From the NCBI GenBank assembly GCA_039654915.1, contig CM077594.1, positions 90,224,893-90,288,892 of the forward strand: 64,000 nt of DNA, given 5' to 3'. Positions 1 through 10,286 of this stretch are shown in pieces; positions within the stretch are counted from its first letter, which is position 1; the number at the start of each line of letters is the position of its first letter. Origin of the DNA: Aquilaria yunnanensis. Lineage: Eukaryota; Streptophyta; Magnoliopsida; Malvales; Thymelaeaceae. The notes beneath the pieces were generated by a model. That model was given only the letters and a program-made list of their open reading frames with translations. It was not told where the DNA came from and searched no databases. The position numbers and the translations under genes were made by a program.

Positions 1-280
1 TATATTTGACATTCCAGTAATTAGCTATCAAGTTTTAAATATCTATTGAATTTTGCAGCCAACATTTACTTATAGACAATTATTATACTCACTGATTGTG
101 TCCAAGCATTTCATAAGATTACTCCAACTAACGTAATTGGCAATGAGACACAAGGGATCGTGATAGCCATTTCATTCCTTATATCTATTATAGGATATCT
201 TTATATCATGGTTTTTCCTAGAGGTAATGTTTAACTTGCCTATGACTTAACATTTTCTCTTTCTTCATAATTTGACTTCT
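1..280. other. left flank of element A, no gene seen
   Basis: AT-rich sequence with no coding region or repeat that I can recognise. It ends where similarity to the right-hand LTR of element A begins. Confidence 0.4.
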
Positions 281-700
281 TTATTGAATCTACCTAGTAG
301 AATGAGGGCCCATGTGTGAATAAACCCTATACCAAGAATAAAGCCTACAATAAGGTGTGAAGGGCCCAGCTCAAACTAGACCAAAAAGTAAGCTCCTGGG
401 GATGGAATCAAAATCCCGAAATTATCGAATAAATAGGATGATTTCCATTTAGAAGCAATCATCTTGAATCTTTTTTTCCCAACTATATAAATAGATTAGC
501 CACACTGATCATGAGGTACAAGATTTCACCTTACATTGCACTATTCCTACTTCATTGATCTTAAGCCGACTTGAACATCGGAGGGTTCTCCCAGGTAGAA
601 CATCCCCGAGGCTCTGACTTCTTCTTTGGTTGTAGGATTTCCAAGTTCATCATTCACAAAGCTACTAGGCTTGGCCCATACAACCTTATTTCGACTATCA
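281..700 (+). repeat. 5' LTR of element A
   Basis: Aligns by eye along its length with 40302-40719, for example around 'ttcaccttacattgca' at 525-540 and 40545-40560. A TATA box (TATAAATAG, 486-494) lies in both copies. It ends in CA directly before the decayed primer-binding site. The first 15 bp align poorly, so the start is approximate. Confidence 0.75.
486..494 (+). promoter_or_regulatory. TATA box in the 5' LTR of element A
   Basis: TATAAATAG, with its counterpart TATAAATA at 40506-40513 in the 3' LTR. It is the expected promoter of the element but probably inactive given the decay. Confidence 0.55.
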
Positions 701-703
701 ATT

Positions 704-723
704 TATCATCATTTGTGGGAAAC
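704..723 (+). other. decayed primer-binding site of element A
   Basis: TATCATCATTTGTGGGAAAC, four bases after the LTR. It aligns without gaps to the PBS type TGGCGCCGTC-TGTGGGAAC used by Tat elements. Nearly all differences are C-to-T or G-to-A, at what would be CpG or other methylatable sites. Confidence 0.6.
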
Positions 724-747
724 ATAATGAACACCTAGAGATCTTAC

Positions 748-2090
748 ATGGATAACCAAGACCATTTGGGGAATGAGCATGAAAGCCAAATTTAGGAACA
801 AACCAATCGCCCAAAAGGTTCGTGGAACCCCAAGATAAGGGGACCACCTATGAAGTTGAAGAAGAGGAATTCCAGGTGCCGCCTAAAGAACCTTGGAAAG
901 GGAAAGGACTCATTTTTTTAAATGATGACATATTTCAAGCTCTTCAACACGCCTTTTTTGAATAATTAAAAGTGACTATTCAGTAGAAAATCCAAAGAGC
1001 ACTACCAAAAGTGCTCAAAGAACCTGCTAAAAGCTACCTAGCCCTTAATAAACCCTGATGGGCCTCACCTCTAGATCTTTCCCCAATGGCCCCCTACATC
1101 GTTGAGGCGGCCTAACGGCCCCGCTAGCTGTGATATAAGTGTCATTCTGCAAATACTAAACCAGATGGAGTAGCATATGAGGATGCCCCAGCCCCCTACA
1201 GTAAGATCTGGCTTTACCATCAATATTGAGTATATGTGGCTTTAGCCCTTTATGGACAAGATTATTAATGCTTTAGCTCTTGATGGCTTCTGGATGGCTT
1301 AAATTGGCCAATACGATGGCCTCGCAAATCCTGTCAATCATCTGCAAAGGTATATCATTTCTATGAGGCTAAAGAGGACCTCAAATGCCATTATGTGTAA
1401 AGCATTGAGTTATTAATTCATAAGGGCAGTGACCTGGTGGTTCAAAACCAATAAGGGACGATGTTTCTATTCCTTCAAAAACCTCTCTCAGGCATTTGTT
1501 TGCCACTTCTTGGGGAGTATGATGACCCCTAAAATGGTGGCTCACCTATTAAAGGTATAGCAAGGTCAAGATAAGTCTTTAAGGGACTATGTATGGACAT
1601 TCAATGCCAAAGTGATACAAGTGTGGGACTTGTCCCCAGAGTTACATTTGGCAGCCATAACCCAGGGACTGTCAAGGGACTCTAGATTGGTCTGGGACTT
1701 TTATGAAAACCCTATCGGGAGCATAGAAGAGTTTTTTCACCATGTTACTCGGTACATGCATTTACAATAGCTCAATCGGCCTACGATGCCTAAGGGGTAG
1801 CCAAAGGCTAAAGAAGGAGGACCTGCCCCCAAGAAAAAAGGTTGAGAAACAAACTTGACACAACTAGATCCATTTTTGCTGTTACTAAGGGAGACAAGGA
1901 CAAGCATTCTCTATGCTCTGGAAAAAAGAAACCAAATGCCCAGATGGCCTCTGCCCATGCATCCTTTGAATAAAAAAATATTTAAATGAGTACTGTTGAT
2001 ACCATAAAGATAATGGCCATGATAAGGAAGATTGCTGGTAGTTGAAGAGGCTCTTTGAGAAAATGATCTAAGCTGGGAAACTAAAAAAAT
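748..2090 (+). pseudogene. gag remnant of element A
   Basis: Starts with ATG at 748. Conceptual translation is broken by many stops, but the capsid region is clear at about 1310-1770: the blocks 'HLQRYIISMRL', 'TWWF', 'LRDYVWTFNAKV' and 'SRDSRLVW' follow the order expected for Ty3/gypsy gag. A zinc-knuckle-like C-x3-H-x3-GH-x4-C signature lies near 1990-2030. It is not functional. Confidence 0.75.
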
Positions 2091-2299
2091 ACTTTGGTTA
2101 GGCCACCATCCCTCTATCGAAGGTAAGAAGATAGGCCATGAATAAGAGATGATGAAGATGATCACGATAGAGGACAATGACGGAAGAAGCAATTGTCCCC
2201 CCTGAGAGACCATAAGAACTAGGGCCATGGGTCATACACATGATCACCAAAGAAGAATCCTCAACGGCCCGGAAGAGGCAAAAGCACAATATTACCTAG

Positions 2300-2692
2300 T
2301 TGGAAGTAACCGATGCTAGCAATGTCCTAATGAGGTCTGATGGGTCCCGAGTTCTCATAGTTTATGTGGATGAGATTATCATTACAATAAGGATTAACAA
2401 TTTTGATGTTGAAAGAGTGTACTTAGATACGAGAGCCAACTCTAATGTCCTTTTCAATGACTTATTAAAGAAAATCATAATTAAGAAGTCTTTACTAGCC
2501 CTTATTATAGGGCCCATGTTCAAAGTTGGGAAAGATGAGGTTCCAATAGTTAGGATGATTAAGCTGCCCCTTATGCTAATGGGCACTGATAAGGATGAAA
2601 GGACAATCTGTGACTTGAATAGATCAGAATTCTTAATTTTGGACGTACCATCACAATACAACGTAATATTTGAAAGGCCAACCGAGGTATAA
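2300..2692 (+). pseudogene. aspartic protease region of element A pol, cut by element B
   Basis: An open stretch of 130 codons. 'YLDTRANSNVLFNDLL' corresponds to the retroviral-type protease motif D-[ST]-G-[AS]-x-x-x-[IVL]-[LI]-F, with Gly replaced by Arg, so the active site is damaged. A later block, 'FLILDVPSQYNVIFERP', matches the 'F-V-[VL]-x-x-P-S-x-Y-N-x-I-L-G-R' block that follows protease in these elements. It ends where element B inserted and continues at 13423. Confidence 0.75.
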
Positions 2693-2695
2693 TTC
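2691..2695. repeat. target-site duplication of element B (left copy)
   Basis: AATTC directly before the TG of the left LTR. The identical pentamer follows the CA of the right LTR at 13418-13422. Confidence 0.9.
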
Positions 2696-3575
2696 TGATG
2701 GCCAGGGGCCTCATCGTTTATTGTCATGGTGACTGGTGGAGAGACTTCTGGGAGGAAGAACGCCTGGTGGAATGGACAGCCCGAAGGGGAGTGCCTGAAA
2801 ACTCAGAAACAAAGGGTTACGAGGCCCCCCGGAGTGTTTTTCCGGGGGGGGAGCCTCCGACGCCCAAGTCAGTGGTGGCTGAGAAAAGGTGGAGGAAATA
2901 GCACAAAGGGCTGAAGGGTCTCGCCTGATAGCTTTCTCAGAGTGTGGGAGCCGTGTTTTGCCAACCAACCAGCCTCCTGCCAAGTATTAATTCCTGGTAT
3001 TTAAAGGAGTGCCTAGCCCGTTCAGATCACGACACGTGTTCGGTCGGATGTTCCCTGAGTTTCTGGGCGTAGGAGACAGATAACTGGTAGCAAATTGTCC
3101 TGAGCCACGTGCTGAGATGGGCCATGATGTGATTCTGATGGCGTCCGTATGTCAGAGCGCCTATTCAGGCGACTTTATGACGTCTGCGAAAGGACGTGTC
3201 AGAGGCTTCCTTAAATGCTTCCATAAATGCTCCTGCCGTACTCCCGAGGTCCCTGGGTGAGGTCGTCCTTTGGTACGGACAGAGCCTCTTCGGGAAACAA
3301 GCCCTCAGTTTGGGGGTTCCCAGTATCAGGGAGTTCCGCCTTCGGGGATATCATGTTCGGCTCGCTATGTCTGGTGCCGCTTTTCCGAAGGCGATGTGTT
3401 CACAACCTTGGGGGGCGAATAGTGTCCTCAGGGCTTCCTGGCGTGCCGGGCTCGGAGCTCTTCGGCTATCTCCCGAGGTGCCTGATCGCACCTTTTCTCG
3501 GGTAGCGCCAGCTTCTTTTGGCCATCATTGTGGCAGGGAGTTCGGCCAGATAGAGGCGATAGCGTTTGGCTATCA
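2696..3575 (-). repeat. 3' LTR of element B
   Basis: 880 bp, read on the + strand from TGATGGCCAG to GGCTATCA, so TG...CA on either strand. It is nearly identical to 12538-13417. A TATA-like TTTAAATA lies on the - strand at about 2997-3005. Confidence 0.93.
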
Positions 3576-3590
3576 CATGCCCCCCTTTGG
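3576..3590 (-). other. polypurine tract of element B
   Basis: On the - strand CCAAAGGGGGGCATG lies directly upstream of the 3' LTR, the position and composition expected for plus-strand priming. It fixes the orientation as -. Confidence 0.85.
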
Positions 3591-3671
3591 AAAGCCGAAG
3601 TAAAGACTTCGGTTTTGCATCTCTTTCCGAGGTTTGTGTATGGGAGTTTCTTTGGAAGCTTAACCTGTTCC

Positions 3672-3830
3672 GAGGATGTGCCTTTTGCCCGAAGATCACG
3701 GGCTCTTCGGCCTTGGCCTGTTCTTTGGTGTCTTCGAGGTGGAGCCTGTGCCGAAGATACACCTCTTGCCCGAAGGTCATGGGCTATTCGGCCATAGCCT
3801 GTTTCTTGACGTCCTCGAGGTGGCCTGCTC
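3672..3830 (+). repeat. two-copy tandem repeat, about 75-bp unit
   Basis: The unit contains 'cttttgcccgaagatcacgg' (3682) and recurs as 'ctcttgcccgaaggtcatgg' (3763). Both copies carry 'gcctgtt' and 'cctcgaggtgg'-like segments. It lies in the 3' non-coding part of element B, upstream of the antisense gene promoter. Confidence 0.6.
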
Positions 3831-4114
3831 TTTGTTTCTGCAGGTCTGTTTGGCCAAGCGTGTCAGTCTGAGCGGCGCGTCCCAGTTTCATCCCAGTTTT
3901 CCAGGGATGTCAGAAGACGTGTCCCAGCTTTCTAGGGACGTTTGGAGGATGTGTCCCCTATTTGCGCGCAGAGGTTGACACGTGGCGCTTTGCCATTGGA
4001 GGAGAGTGGCGTCGGTTACAGAGGACGTGCCTTTTCAGGTGCAGAGAGCAGTTACGGCGACAGTTCGCCTCCAAAGGGTACTTATGACGATTTTTCGGTT
4101 ACCCATCTCTGGCT

Positions 4115-4123
4115 TATAAATAG
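4115..4123 (+). promoter_or_regulatory. TATA box of the element B antisense gene
   Basis: TATAAATAG on the + strand, about 270 bp upstream of the ATG at 4389 and outside the LTR. It suggests that the antisense gene has its own promoter, firing towards the end of pol. Confidence 0.6.
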
Positions 4124-4388
4124 CCCACTCTACCATAAGTCCCTTTTGCTTTCTCTTCTGCTCTCCTCTCTGCTGTGCCCCTGTTCTTGCACTTTCTTGC
4201 TTTCTGTGGCGGAGCTACCTTAATCAGAGCTTTTTTCCAGCCAGCTTTCACGACGGCGTCCTCAGATTTTGGCAAATCTTTCGGTGGGTTTTTGTTTTTG
4301 TTTTTCAGAGCGCTTTGATCCCTGTGTTCTTTTGAGTTTTTCTCTGGGAACTGTTTTCTTCCATTTTCAAACTCGTTTTCTGTCGAAA

Positions 4389-6790
4389 ATGACCCTTCCT
4401 GAGAGCTGGCAGCCTCTTTTAGCCCATCCTTGTTGTACCACCCCTGAAAAGTTAGAGAGGTGGAAGAAAAAATTCTTTTTTCCCTCTTACGCCATTACTA
4501 GGCTGCCTCGCTCTAGCCATTATACTTTTTCAAACCGCAGTAAGGAGGTTACCATTTTTCGAGCTCAGCTGAAGGTCGGTCTTCTGTATCCTCCCCCGAA
4601 GATGGTGTGCGAGTTCTGCAAATTTCATGGCATTGCTGTGAACCAGTTTCCTCCGAACTCGTTCTGCTATTTTAACGCCTACCTCTGCATGTGTGGCGTC
4701 TTCGGGATAGAACCCAATTTCAGAATTTTTATGCAGTATTACAAGCTCTCTGTGGTCCCGAAGGGTGGCTTCTATTTCATGCTACCTCGGGGATCCGGGG
4801 GCAAGAAATTCATGTTCACCTTCGCCACTAAAGATAGCTGGCGGGGGTGGCAACAGAAGTTTTTCTTCATGAAGATGGACGAGGCCTGGTCGTACGTTCC
4901 GACCAAATGGGCTTAGGGAACACTGGATGTGGACGTTGCTGATCCGAGGATGCTGCTCACCCCAGAGTTAGCTTCCTTGTTCGCGGATTTCGACGCCCGC
5001 ATTCGGGCTGTCTCTGACTGGGATCCCGAGGTCGTTCCGCTCGCCCTTTACCCTTTCCCAATCAACTGGAGGTTGATGACCAAAGAGGTCCTTCGGGAGC
5101 TAAAGGTGGTAAAGGAGCACGAGACTGACCTCGGGATGCCAACTCCTGCCATCGCCGGGAAGGATTCCTGGTTGGTCAAGCTTCTTAAGGAGGAAATTTC
5201 TTTCGAAGCGCTTGCCGAAAGTGAGTTATCTTCTATTCCATTACTGTTCTTTCCTCGGACTCACGCTGATGTTTCTCTCCTTTTTCAGAGATTGGCGACG
5301 CGACTGCCGCCTATTACAAGTCCCTTTTCACCGGCCAAGTGGAGGAGGGCGATCAGACGAACAAGGTGTCTTCCCGAAGGCGAAAGTCTACTGGCGCGGG
5401 ACCTTCGAGGAAACGGGCAAAGAGAGCTGCCCAGGCTCCTTTAGAGGAAAATCCCGAGGAAACTGCCGAGGAGCCTGGGGCAGCCAGGATTCCGGAGTCT
5501 GAGGCTGCTGCTTTCGAGGTCCCTTCAACCGACGTCCCTCCTCAGAGTCCTACCGCGTCACAGGCCCTCCGTGCTGTAGTGGTAGAAGTACCTTCTGCCG
5601 AGCAGCGGCGCAAGCGGAAGGGTAAGGGCATTTCCGTCGAGGACTCCGAAGACGATGTTGTCGAGGTTCCGCCAGGTTTGTTTCCAGACAAAGTGTACTT
5701 CCTTTGTTTTTTCTAGATTGGCTTCTTTGTCTTTAATCTCCTTCTCATTTTTATCACGCAGGGGAGTTGACTACCCCTGGCTGGGTGGCCGATCATGCTC
5801 GGAAACGAGCTCTTCGGGATGCCAAAATCCCGCAAGGGAAGATACCCAAGGAGCCTTTTTGGACGTTCACGGAGGACATGAATTTGTACTCCGAGGACGT
5901 TCCTCAAATGGCTAAGGAAATTTCGAAGGGGGTGCTCACCGAGGCCTCCTTCAGGGCTATAGCGGCGGCCCACCCGGGGGATAACACCCTCGCCGCAAAG
6001 ATCACCGAGCATGCTGCTCAGGTATATCCTTCACAGCTCTTTCCCTTCAATTTTTTCCTAAGTTTTTGGCTCTTACTGACCTTGCGTTTATTTTTTGCAG
6101 CTGATGGGGTACACCGCCTTTCTCCGAGTTCGGGTGGCCAGGGAGGCTGCTTTTCGAACTTCGGCCACTCGAACAATGAATGAGACAAGGACCGCACTGG
6201 CAGAGTCGGTCGCCAAGAACCATCAGCTGAAAGAGGATGCTGAGAAAGAAATAGCTGCCCTTCGGGAGGAGTTCCGGAAGGAAAAAGAAGAACTTCAAAA
6301 GGACTCCTCCAGGAAGATCGCTGACCTCGGTGACCAAATAAAGGGGATGTTCGCCGCCAACGAGGATCTTCTTCAGCACAAGGCTGGTTCTGACGGCCGT
6401 ATAGTGTCGTTGACGTGTGAGAATAACGCTCTCCGAGCCGAGGTCGAATCGTTGAAGAACGAGCCGAAGGGGGAGGAGCAGATAAAGGCACTGGAGGAGG
6501 AGGTCGAGGATCTGAAGGACGAGCTTGACGACCTCGAGCTTGAGAAGAACAAGTCTGATCAGATGAGCAAGGTCGCGTTCCAGGACGGCTTCTGCCTTGC
6601 TCGGCACCAGGTTCTCCAGAGGTTCCCAGATCTGGACCTCTCTTTTCTAGAGGGTCTAAACATTCCTGGGGGACCTCGGTGGAAATGGTCCAAGGTCGAA
6701 CATCTGAAACTTCCTCCTTCAATTCCAGCGCCGAAGGTGATGGAAAAGGGCGGGCAGACGAGTGGCTCTCGGGACGCCGCGAACCCTTAG
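4389..6790 (+). pseudogene. antisense gene of element B, 'putative gypsy-type transposon' family with coiled coil; one premature stop
   Basis: A four-exon gene opposite to gag-pol. Exon 1 is 4389-5220, exon 2 5289-5675, exon 3 5762-6021 and exon 4 6101-6790. All introns are GT-AG, and the phases join without error into 723 codons ending in TAG at 6788. The N-terminal 175 residues ('MTLPESWQPL...', 'FCKFHGIAVNQFPPNSF', 'RIFMQYYKL', 'GWQQKFFFMK') resemble the plant domain annotated as putative gypsy-type transposon (Pfam Transposase_28). The middle is basic and acidic low complexity with an SRRRKSTGAGPSRKRAKR stretch that could be a nuclear signal. The C-terminal 150 residues are a strong Glu/Lys-rich coiled coil. 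A single in-frame TAG at 4914-4916 interrupts exon 1. Such extra antisense ORFs are known in Tat elements; their function is unknown. It converges with integrase. Confidence 0.8.
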
Positions 6791-6879
6791 CCAACTTTTA
6801 CGGCCCCTTTTCCTTTCCTTCTATTTTGTAATCCTTCTTCGGACAGTTCTCTATTTTAAAGCAGCTTTGCTCTTAATGA

Positions 6880-7350
6880 GGATTTTTTGGCTAAGTCTTT
6901 TCTTGCGAGCTTCTTCATTTCCATTGTCCCGAACACGTTCGCTCAAGAGACTTCGGAAAACCTGCGAATAAAGAAACTTTTTTACCTTCCTTTGTCCCGA
7001 GTGCGCTTGCTCGTAAGACTTTCTGGAAGGCCTGAAAAAATTTGACTAAGTCTTTTTGCAGGCTTTTGCATTTCCAATTCGAACATGATTGCTCAAGGGA
7101 CTTCGGAAACCTTCAGTCAAATTTTTTTCTTTTTCCAGTTGTCCCGAGCATGTTTGCTCAAGGGACTTCGGAAAACCTTTCGCGAGATTTTTCACTTCCC
7201 ATTTTCCCGAGCATGTTCGCTCAAGGGAGTTTGGAAAATTATCTCTGCGCTAGCTATGGCGAGTACTTCTGCGAGATTTTTGTTTTCCATCTTTCCCGAG
7301 CGTGATGGCTCAAGGGACTTTCGGAAAGTCATATCTACGCTTTATCATAG
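6880..7350. repeat. degenerate minisatellite in element B
   Basis: About six copies of a block around 'cccgagcatgttcgctcaag' followed by 'ggacttcggaaaacc' (for example 6929, 7083, 7143, 7205, 7293), with variable spacers. It separates the convergent 3' ends of the antisense gene and pol. A few short open frames here are by-products of the repeat. Confidence 0.7.
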
Positions 7351-7479
7351 CGAGCACCTCTGCGGAGTTTTGCATAATTTCTTTACACTTAAGAATTTTT
7401 CTCAAGGCCATTCTGTACAACATAACTCCTCCGCCCAACCTTAAGCGTAGAATTTTTTCAAGGCGTTTGAGTGCCAAGT

Positions 7480-8634
7480 GTTCTTCAATTCTATGCCTTC
7501 GGTGTCGCCAAACTTGTACACGCCTTTTCGTACTTCGTAGCGAACCAGATAGGGTCCTTCCCAGTTTGCGCGAAGTACGCTATGGGATGGCCCTCGGGGT
7601 GCGAAGTCGGCCTTTCGGAGAACGAGGTCTCCCTTCTTGATTTCTTCTAGCCCGTAAGTTTACGGTCGTGGCCACTCTTTGCTGAACAGCTTTTCTTCTC
7701 AGCTTGGCTATTTCTCTGTGTTCGGCCATAAGATCGAGATTGGTTCTCAGGCCGAGGTCATTACCGCCTTCATCAAATACTTGCACCCGTACTGAAGTTT
7801 GAACTACCTCTAGTGGGATAATGGCCTCTGTTCCAAAGACGACTGAGAAAGGAGTCTCCCCTGTGGCTCTTCGGGGCGTCGTTCGATAGCTCTATAATAC
7901 ACTTTGGAGTTCTCCTGGCCATTTCTCTTTGGCTTCCCTTAGTCTCTTTTTCAGGCCATCTTTTATGGCCCTGTTCGATACTTCCACCTGCCCGTTGCTT
8001 TGGGGGTGAGCTACTGGGGCGAAGTGCATCTTTATTCCGAGGTCGCTGATGAATTCTTGGAATCCTTTGTCTGTGAACTGGGATCCATTATCAGCTACTA
8101 GTACCCTCGGTATGCCAAATCTGCATACGATGTTCTTCCGTAGGAACTTCTGCACTTCTCTTGCCGAGATAGTTGTTAGTGGTTCTGCCTCCTCCCACTT
8201 TGAGAAATAGTCCACTGCTACCACGCAGAATTTCATGCCTCCGGGTGCTGTGGGGAGTGGCCCAATAAGGTCTATACCCCAGACTGCGAAGGGCCAAGGA
8301 TAGTCTGCCGAAGTTACCGTTTCCGAGGGTGTCCTCTGGTTTTTCGCGTGTCTCTGGCAGCTGCCATATTTCCGGGCAAATTGTCTTGCGTCCTTTCTCA
8401 GGGTAGGCCAGAAGTATCCTTGGGGGAGTATCACTGCTGCCAGGGCATTAGTTCCAATGTGTCAACCACACATGCCTTCATGAACTTCTTCAAGGACCAT
8501 TTCAGTATCTTTTCATCCACACATCTTTGCAGCGGATTCCCATATCCCTGCCGATATAACTCTTCATCAATCAGGAAGAAGCTTTCGTAGTGTCTTCGCA
8601 GTCTTGCAGCATCGCCGGGGTCTTCGGGGAGCAA
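7480..8634 (-). pseudogene. integrase of element B
   Basis: The catalytic core reads openly from 8434 to 7892. It shows the DDE triad in context: 'WGIDLIGPLP' (first Asp), 'VADNGSQFTD' (second Asp) and 'QSNGQVEVSNR' (Glu). The preceding zinc-binding and N-terminal part ('FFLIDEELYRQGYGNPLQRCVDE', 8634-8431) and the C-terminal part ('RTTPRRATGETPF', 7786-7480) are in other frames, so at least two frameshifts or stops separate the blocks. Function would be strand transfer of the cDNA into host DNA. The core looks well preserved but this copy cannot make a whole protein. Confidence 0.85.
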
Positions 8635-8639
8635 ATTCT

Positions 8640-10249
8640 CTGCGAGTTACCTTTTTATTGGGTCTTTCCATCCCGTTCTCGAGGTCGTCATGCTCAGCAC
8701 TGAGATTCTCGGAAGGTCCGGCACCTCGGCATATGTTTTCGATTTCGCCAAACAATCTGCCTCAGAATTATTCCGCCGATGTTCCTTCACGATCCGTACG
8801 GCGTCAATCTTGGATGAGCCTTGCTACTAGCTCATGATATTTTCCCAAAATTGGGTCCTTCGCCCCATAATCTCCCGCCGTCTGCCGAACTTGGTAGCCT
8901 TTATTACCTCTAGGCCTTCGGGGCCCCTGATAATACGCCTTGAGCTTTTATGGCCTTCCGTGGCTCATACGTAATTTCGTGTTCGTCAGCTCTATGCCCC
9001 ACTTGGAGAGCCTTCGCAAATGATCGCAGCCTTCTCCCTGCAAGCACCAAGGCGTATATAGCTTTTTGAAGCAAAGGGTACCTGACTTCGGCACCATGCA
9101 AGGACTTGCTGACATAGTAAACCGGTCATTGCTTTGGCCCTTCTTCCTTCACGAGGACCGAGCTCACAGCTTTTTCTGTGACGGCGAGGTATAGTACGAG
9201 GGGCTCTCCCTCCCGAGGTTGTCGCAGAGTCGACAGTCTGGCCAGGTAGACTTTGAGTTCTTCCCAGGCCTTTTGGCAATCTTCATCCCAAGGATGATTA
9301 TTTCTTCCGAGGTCGCCTTCCATTTTTGTTGCTTTTGTAAGGACTTTGGAGAAAGGTCTACACCTATCTCCGTACCTGGCAATAAACCTGCTCAGAGAGG
9401 TTATTCTTCCGGTGAGTCTCTGCGCATCTTTGACAGTGCCAGGAGTTTGGAGTTCAAGCAGGGCCTTAATCTTCTCGGGGTTATCGTCGATGCCTCTTTC
9501 GGATACCATGTACCCAAGGAATTTTTCCCGAAGTCTCCCCGAAGATGCACTTCTCAGGATTAAGGCGGTTCCCGGAGGCTCTGAGCTTTTGGAAGGTTTC
9601 CTCTAAAATCTGCAACGCGGTAGCCAGGCAGCTTGGTCTTGACTAGCATATCATCAACATACACCTCCATGTTTCTCCTTATTTGGTCTTTGAAGACCTT
9701 GTTCATCAGCCTCTGCTAGGTGGCTCCTGCATTTTTGAGCCCAGATGGCATCCTGATATAGCAGTACGTTCCTCCCTCGGTGATGAAGGCAGTCTTCTCT
9801 TCATCTTCGGGGTCCATCCTTTTCTGATGGTAGCCACTTAAGGCGTTTAGGAAACTTAGGAGCCCATGTTCAGCAGTTGAATCTATTGGTGGCAGAGGGT
9901 ATGAGTCTTTCGGGTAAGCATCGTTCAAGTTTCTGAGGTCGATGCACATCCGGCGTTTGCTGCTACCTTCTTTTGTGGCGATGACCACGTTGCTTAACCA
10001 TTCGGGGTACTTGACCTCCCTAATAGCCTCAGCATCTAGGAGACGTTGGACTTCGGTTTTGGCAAAGTTGCTTTTGTGGGCTAAGATGCTTCGTTTCTTT
10101 TGCCGGACAGGCCTTGCTTCCGGACTTACTTTGAGGCTATGCTGTATTATGCCAGGGTTCACCCCCGGCATATTTTTTGGCGAGTAGGCAAACAGATCTT
10201 TATTTTCCAGCAGAAAGGATACAAGATTTTCCTTGTCACCTTCGGCCAA
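8640..10249 (-). pseudogene. reverse transcriptase, RNase H and damaged additional RNase H of element B
   Basis: RT starts near 10249. 'RMCIDLRNLNDAYPKDSYPLPPID' (fingers), 'YCYIRMPSGLKNAGAT' and, beyond a stop at about 9717, the catalytic 'MEVYVDDMLVKT' (about 9645-9680) are visible. RNase H follows at 9509-9126 ('SRFIARYGDRCRPFSKVL', 'VLYLAVTEKAVSSVLV'). The linker 'ITYEPRKAIKAQ' near 8945, which in Tat elements leads into the additional archaeal-type RNase H, is followed only by that domain's C-terminal half ('GAKDPILGKYHELVARL', 'NNSEADCLAKSKTY'). The N-terminal half with the YVDG-type motif is missing, which points to an internal deletion at about 8935. There are multiple frameshifts. 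Confidence 0.8.
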
Positions 10250-10286
10250 GCTCTTCCTATTCGGGTAGATTGACCTGGAACAAGCT

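Noticed and set aside
2711..2983. 90-codon frame within LTR B (also in the other LTR at 12553-12825)
   Set aside because: Sits in the LTR in both copies without a domain and is Pro/Ser-rich by composition.
6018..6794. 258-codon frame on the - strand opposite exon 4 of the element B antisense gene
   Set aside because: It is a shadow of the GC-rich coiled-coil coding strand. The + strand shows consistent splicing and heptad-like Glu/Lys pattern.
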